Part shown: one piece after another, positions 59,490-64,000 of the stretch
How the letters are laid out: every line of letters starts with the position of its first letter
Numbering within the stretch: the stretch's first letter is position 1
Assembly (NCBI GenBank): GCA_025526995.1
Contig: JAHLKG010000007.1
Coordinates: 620,001 to 684,000 of the forward strand
Length of the DNA: 64,000 nucleotides
Direction: 5' to 3'
Source of the DNA: Powellomyces hirtus
Taxonomy: Eukaryota > Chytridiomycota > Chytridiomycetes > Spizellomycetales > Powellomycetaceae
Position numbers and translations under genes: made by a program
The notes under the pieces: model-generated
The model's input: the letters and a program-made list of their open reading frames with translations, nothing else
Told to the model about the DNA's origin: nothing
The model's database searches: none

Positions 59490-60708
59490 TCATGGCAGAC
59501 CCATAAGGTCTTATTTGACACAATTTAGCTGAGTAATGTCCGTGGGCGTGACGTCAGTGCAATTCCTTACCTAGACCTTCCAGATGCGTGTTGGTTAAGC
59601 GGATTCGTTTGTTCGTTCTCTTCTTGTTCTGCTTCAGCATTGACTGTGAAATTGACATTTAGCTCACTAGTGCTCAGCTTCTTCATCCATGAAGCCATCT
59701 GCCAACTCACGTCTCCTTTGTTGGCCGTGCTGAACACCTCCATAGACTTCAATCCAGCTGAGAAAGCGAATGGATGCTCAGTGTCATCTTCCGTGCCATG
59801 GTGTTGAAGGAACTCTCACCTCGCTCCAGTTCCTTGGCCAACTCAGTCTCTTTAGGTATCGGTACTTTATGCCAATATTCATGAAACTCTACAATCACCG
59901 AACTTGTAAGCTTCTGGTAAAAGCCGATACATAATCGTTGCGTGCTGTCATCTTACCAGGTGACATCTTCACATTCGCCTCTTTCTGATTCCAGAAAAGG
60001 ATCCTGGGCTTGTTATCTTTTGTGGTCAACACGGTGATATCCCCAGATTTATCGAGTTCCTGAACAGCAGCGGGAAGGCCAGACCAAGAATCTTGCAGCT
60101 CTTTCATTTCCGTTCCTCCCTGATCTCGCGTCTCATAAAGCAGATTCAATAGATCTTCTTTGCTCCTCAAGTCATACTTGGGCTATATAGAGATTGAGAT
60201 ACGTGTCAGCACTACCGGTTGCATCGAGGATCAGCGAGACGACCTAACCTTGTACTGATATGTTCCATCTCGGGGATGGTATGTTATCTTTGGGTTGTTT
60301 TTCAGTATTTCTCTCAGTTCACTCGACGAGGATATGTTGATTGCCGTTAGCCGCATGATTTCAGACTCTGAAGCGGGGGCGTCCCTTTCCTGCAAGACAC
60401 AACCATCAGTGACATTCTTATTGCAAGCACTAAATGCAAATAATCCTTCATACACGTAACGCATTTATGATGTTGTAAACTTTGGTGTTGGTCGGCATCT
60501 CGGAGGATGAAGATCGCACCGCTGCTGCTGTGGACCGAAAAAAGCAGTCTCAGCAGAGTGGAGTTTCAACATCACAAAATAGGATGTGCTGATACACACC
60601 GAGAGCGGGCGGAAGCTGCTTCTCCTTCGCATTTCCGAGTGCAGACGAGCTGTGAGCTGGTGATTTGACTGAAAGTTTTTGCTTTTTTATAACGGGAGCT
60701 GCCAACAT
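59490..60708 (-). CDS. TFA2: General transcription factor TFIIE, beta subunit
   Basis: Eight exons: 60600-60708, 60454-60527, 60249-60389, 59957-60182, 59820-59888, 59711-59757, 59571-59643 and 59490-59509, giving 252 residues. The core winged helices read SELREILKNNPKITYHPRDG, TYQYKPKYDLRSKEDLLNLL, ELQDSWSGLPAAVQELDKSG and PRILFWNQKEA, then EFHEYWHKVPIP and LAKELERAGLKS. The basic tail KRIRLTNTHLEGL is conserved in TFIIE-beta. The splice joints GAC|TCA and GAA|AGG were chosen because only they restore these motifs. TFIIE-beta works with TFIIE-alpha at the preinitiation complex to recruit TFIIH and open the promoter. The final exon codes for the last six residues. Confidence 0.92.
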
Positions 60709-61347
60709 GCGCTTCCTCAAAGCAGCCTATAATGCGCTTGATCAATATACTATCATCTTTTGAGGACCCAACGGCCGACGGAGAATAACCTTTGTGTCCT
60801 CCATTCTGCGCTTATTTCGTCAATGACAGGACTAAATATGACTTCAAACGGGAGCAGGTTCCTTGCAGAGAAGATCCAATGTCTCTCGCACAGCAGGACC
60901 AAGAAATGAACAGTGGAAGTCAGAACCCCTTGTACTCTTGTATATCAAAGAGAAACCGACACAAGGGAGGCCACGAGTTGCGGTATACGAAAGACGGCCT
61001 CGATTGAATTGCCACACGGTCGAGATGAGGCGTTTCTGCGTTATGTCTGCCAAATGTTAATTGGTGGAAGGTGACCTTCTCAATTCCCATGTAGACCAAC
61101 AATTCTGGAAGTTTGTGACAGTTAAAAACGGGAACTTATTTATGGTTTTGATCACTGCGCCACGTGTGTCAGCGTCTTTCCCGGGCGGTACTGTACCCAC
61201 CCTCCAGGAAAAGAATATGAGGCACATATCATACATGGATCGGTATGACTTGCAAGGTAGCGTGGCTTACATTAGAAGTAACGATTATCGGGCCCACTCT
61301 TATTCTGCATTTAATCCACTGACGTACGGGGCAGGTGTAATATCTGT
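60709..61347. other. Intergenic between TFIIE-beta and the FYR-domain gene
   Basis: Promoter side of TFIIE-beta and 3' flank of the FYR gene. No coding or RNA feature is supported. Confidence 0.5.
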
Positions 61348-63037
61348 CTACTCCTCGCCACCATCGCTATGGTCAAAGCTATCTACGCGGTCCGACGGGT
61401 AATCCTCCTCATCCCCGCTCTGAATCTCTCCAACCATGCTAGGTTCTCTGCTGCCAAGGTCGTCATCCATCATGGCACTACCAGTCTCCGACCATTCCGG
61501 AATATCAGAGGCAGCAGTCTTCGGTGAGCTCGCGATATCCTGGAAGTGCTGACGAGCATCGAAGTTTGAGGTTGCAGGATACGCATGAAGGCCGTTGGAG
61601 TAGGCTTGGGCAGACGAGTTCCCTGTAGCTGGCATTGGCGAAGCAGAAGGAATGGGAACAGGGGGTTTCTCGGGTTTGACAGCAGCGCGTTTAACACCGC
61701 GGCCTTGGCTCTCCTCATACTGTCCGAGCAAAAGAAATTGAGCGCAAGATTTGTACGCCCATCAAACAAGCACAGACGCACCTCGTGTCGAACGTAATTT
61801 TCGCAACGGTGAGCATTTGGAAGCTCCTGAATCAGCGCTGCAACAGTTGGATGAGATAATCCAAAGTAATCCGGTCCCGAAGCACTGTTGCTATGCTCCC
61901 GTTTGCGCAATGCATTTGCAGCTTTTATTATAGATGTCCAAGCTCCGGTGGCGGTGCCAGCTGTAACAGCCTTTTCCGGTATATCATCCGGCGAGACATG
62001 AAAGCGTGGACCGTCGTGTCCGTCCGATATAGTACACGTGTAGGTTGTGTTACTCTCGGGGTCCACTATGCTCGCGTATGATCTAAATACCATTCGACGA
62101 CACTGCTTTAGTAACAGAGATGTAGTGAGGACAATTCTGGTGGACATACCGAGACATTTTGTATCCAACCGGATATATGTATCTTTCACTGTGGAAGTTC
62201 TTTCGATCCCAGACGATTGTACCAAGGTCGTATATTGTCACTATGCCAAGCTGAAGTGGCAAAATAGGCTTCCCATTCTCATCTCGGGGAACATGCTGGA
62301 TCTTTCGTAGCTTTGTCGTGACCGGAAGTCTTTTGGCACCTGTTTTGGTTTTTGAACCTCTATTCGGCGTAGTTTCCCGTGAAGATGATGATTGACGCTG
62401 ATCATGGAGGTGAGCTAGATGCGGATTGAATTGGTGTGCTGTTTTTGGGCGCTTTGAATCGTGCATGCCACGGGCAGAGCCATTGATGCCTGCAAAGGAA
62501 AGCAAACGGAAAGAATGAGACTTGTGCTAGTGTGTGAGAAAACCAAACTGTGGACCCATTACCAGACGATGTTGATGAAAGATCCGAGTCGGAGTCGCTG
62601 CTTGAGGAAAGGTCAGAGCAACTGTCAGATGAACTGGCTCGCTCGTATCTTTCCAAACGGTCGAGGAGCAGCCTGTAAACCATCGTTCTATCAGCAGACT
62701 ATACAAGCTTTGAAAAGTGGAGCACTGTCTTACTCTTTCTCCCGTTTCAAGTGCGATATTTTGGAACGAGCCTTCTGAAGCTTCGAAGTTATATGATCGT
62801 GTGCCTAGCATAGAGTTTCCGTGAGAATCTATGTCAAACCTTCTTGTGTGGGTGGGCTTACCTCTAACACATCCTTCAGCTATCAATCAATGGTTTAACG
62901 TGAGTTAGCCAAGATTCTTGCACGCTTGCATTTTGCGATCATACCTGTCGCTTCAGTTGCTTATACTTTTCCTCGGTCAGGCCGGAAGTGGCGGGACCCT
63001 TCTCTTTTCGGATTTTGGGAGTGCCAGATGGCGCCAT
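61348..63037 (-). CDS. FYRN/FYRC-domain protein, TBRG1-like
   Basis: Seven exons: 62945-63037, 62862-62879, 62734-62804, 62563-62672, 62150-62489, 61782-62082 and 61348-61719, giving 434 residues. Exon 2 is an 18-bp microexon coding LKDVLE. The N-terminal region (EEKYKQLKRQ-LKDVLE, then LQKARSKISHLKREKE and LLLDRLERYE) is a basic coiled coil like that of TBRG1. FYRN is seen in LGIVTIYDLGTIVW and FHSERYIYPVGYKMSR; FYRC in YTCTISDGHDGPRFHVSP, TGAWTSIIKAANALRK and FGLSHPTVAALIQELPNA. The C-terminus is acidic and disordered (DDDLG.., QSGDEEDYPSD). TBRG1-type proteins are nuclear chromatin or transcription regulators. It is divergent from the gene at 63471. Confidence 0.88.
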
Positions 63038-63470
63038 ATTGTGAGGAAGGAATGTAAACTGTTTATGCAACTATGTAGACCCCTCAACCAATGATGACAA
63101 GAAGAAAAGAATAAAATTCTCCAATAGAATAAGAATGTCAGTTGAGAGGGTATGCGGCTCTGTGGTCTTGCTGACACATGAACAGGGCTTGAGACGAATG
63201 TCCTTTGGCAAGTGTTGGTGACAAGTCCCACTTGAGGGTTACTGTAGAATCCTCCGGCGCGGTTGTCTTTGTCTTCCTCCGCGGGGTTTTTTGCCTCGCT
63301 CAACTTGCTCCGTCCAGACCACTTCGCATTGGTTGTTCCCACGTTGTGCAAGCTGGTTCCAAACGACGGAGGTTAAGTTGCTCTGTTTGTCGTCTCATTT
63401 CCCACTCAGCGCGGTTCCCTTCGCGTCTCTCCATCTCATTCCAATTCCATCCCGTCCGACACCACACAGC
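63038..63470. other. Divergent promoter region, FYR gene / gene at 63471
   Basis: 433 bp between opposed start codons. No recognised element beyond pyrimidine-rich leader DNA before 63471. Confidence 0.45.
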
Positions 63471-64000
63471 ATGGCGACAAATGGCGCCACCCCGAGACGA
63501 CGGCGGTTGCAGACTGGGCTTACGGTCGACTATTCGCCCCGAGGCGCAAAGGTGCAGGATGAAACACACATTTTGACCGAAGATCAAGAAACTTTGGACG
63601 TAATTACGGAAGTTAATGATCGGCGCGATGGGGACCATAAAGAAAATGAAGAAGATAGCTGTCCGCTGACTCCCGGAAAAGACCTTTACACTTTCGCCCA
63701 AAATAAGCGAAAGCGGTTTACGAACCTCGTCAAAGAAGGTCGACGGATTATGGACGGCATGGAGACCGCCAGCCCAGGCGACGCTCAAACACCACGGAAA
63801 CGCGTTCGTATGATGGCGCCAGGGGATGCAGCAGCAACACCGACAAGAACGGGCCGCCGAACGCAGGAGATTGTAGATTCACCAAGTGGAAAGGTTGAAA
63901 CACCAACTCGACGGCGGGGGAGCGCTGCTGGCACTCCACAAGGATCAGAGACGCCTGGTCCGATCAGGCTGGCTCGAAAGCGGAAGGCTAGTAAGCGATT
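63471..64000 (+). CDS. N-terminal part of a basic, Arg/Thr-rich nuclear-type protein, cut by the window edge
   Basis: The frame is open from the ATG at 63471 to the last base (176 codons). It begins MATNGATPRRRRLQTG and contains clusters of TP and basic residues (TPRKRVRMMAPGDAAATPTR, TPTRRRG, ARKRKAS) and one more ordered stretch, LTPGKDLYTFAQNKRKRFTN. This composition suggests a chromatin- or replication-associated protein with CDK-type TP sites. I cannot name it from this part; an ORC subunit N-terminus is one unproven possibility. Confidence 0.6.
   Translation, partial: MATNGATPRRRRLQTGLTVDYSPRGAKVQDETHILTEDQETLDVITEVNDRRDGDHKENEEDSCPLTPGKDLYTFAQNKRKRFTNLVKEGRRIMDGMETASPGDAQTPRKRVRMMAPGDAAATPTRTGRRTQEIVDSPSGKVETPTRRRGSAAGTPQGSETPGPIRLARKRKASKR

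Noticed and set aside
59644..59700. Reading through TFIIE-beta intron 6 as coding
   Set aside because: Gives a Glu/Asn-rich tail without the conserved TNTHL motif; using the strong GTGAGT donor and TTTCACAG acceptor recovers it.

Overview
This is nuclear DNA from a fungus, read from its own genes. Coding regions are cut by many short introns, mostly about 50-100 bp with GT..AG ends. Splicing them by eye gives typical eukaryotic proteins: Rpb4, TFIIE-beta, TAF5, uS19, Sec1, Tim13, ARPC3, Derlin, PFKFB and FKBP12. Trehalose phosphorylase and a fungal sphingolipid delta-4 desaturase point to Fungi. A PPIL6-type cyclophilin, an FYRN/FYRC protein of the TBRG1 type and a giant ASH/MSP-repeat protein are unusual in Dikarya and fit an early-diverging, possibly zoosporic (chytrid-like) fungus. 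The lineage is inference. No bacterial, viral or plasmid backbone, IS element or CRISPR array was seen.

Layout. 1-6.7 kb: C-terminally truncated giant ASH-repeat protein (-). 7.3-8.0 kb: FKBP12 (-). 8.2-12.6 kb: two unrecognised genes (+). 13.1-14.9 kb: divergent pair, Mpv17/PMP22 protein (-) and an orphan (+). 15.3-19.1 kb: DDX47/Rrp3 helicase (-), CMC2-like twin-CX9C protein (+), gamma-butyrobetaine dioxygenase (+). 19.3-22.0 kb: Sec1 (-). 22.7-23.5 kb: orphan (-). 24.1-26.4 kb: SET-domain methyltransferase (-). 26.6-27.4 kb: nucleotidyltransferase-like orphan (+). 27.8-29.6 kb: divergent MRPL46 (-) and RPB4 (+). 30.1-31.0 kb: small cytochrome oxidase subunit (+). 31.5-33.6 kb: disordered Ser/Pro-rich protein (-). 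35.4-36.3 kb: pRiA4b-ORF3-like protein (+). 36.6-40.0 kb: trehalose phosphorylase (-, 14 exons). 40.4 kb: tRNA-Arg(ACG) (-). 42.2-43.3 kb: ribosomal protein uS19/RPS15 (+). 43.5-45.9 kb: divergent VTA1 (-) and Nudix hydrolase (+). 46.0-47.6 kb: ARPC3 (-) and TIM13 (+). 47.8-49.1 kb: sphingolipid desaturase (-). 50.1-51.3 kb: DUF2855 protein (+). 51.5-54.8 kb: divergent PPIL6-like cyclophilin (-) and TAF5 (+). 55.0-57.9 kb: PFKFB and Derlin (-). 59.5-60.7 kb: TFIIE-beta (-). 61.3-63.0 kb: FYR-domain protein (-). 63.5 kb to the edge: N-terminus of a basic protein (+).

There is no obvious multi-gene pathway cluster. Themes recur: mitochondrial proteins (MRPL46, COX, CMC2, TIM13, carnitine synthesis), RNA polymerase II initiation (RPB4, TAF5, TFIIE-beta), membrane traffic and ER quality control (SEC1, VTA1, Derlin), and carbohydrate control (trehalose phosphorylase, PFKFB). 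Several neighbours are transcribed divergently from gaps of about 160-430 bp. Exon junctions were chosen by eye from splice motifs, reading phase and family similarity. For every spliced gene with listed exons the exon lengths sum to a whole number of codons, but no transcript evidence was available.
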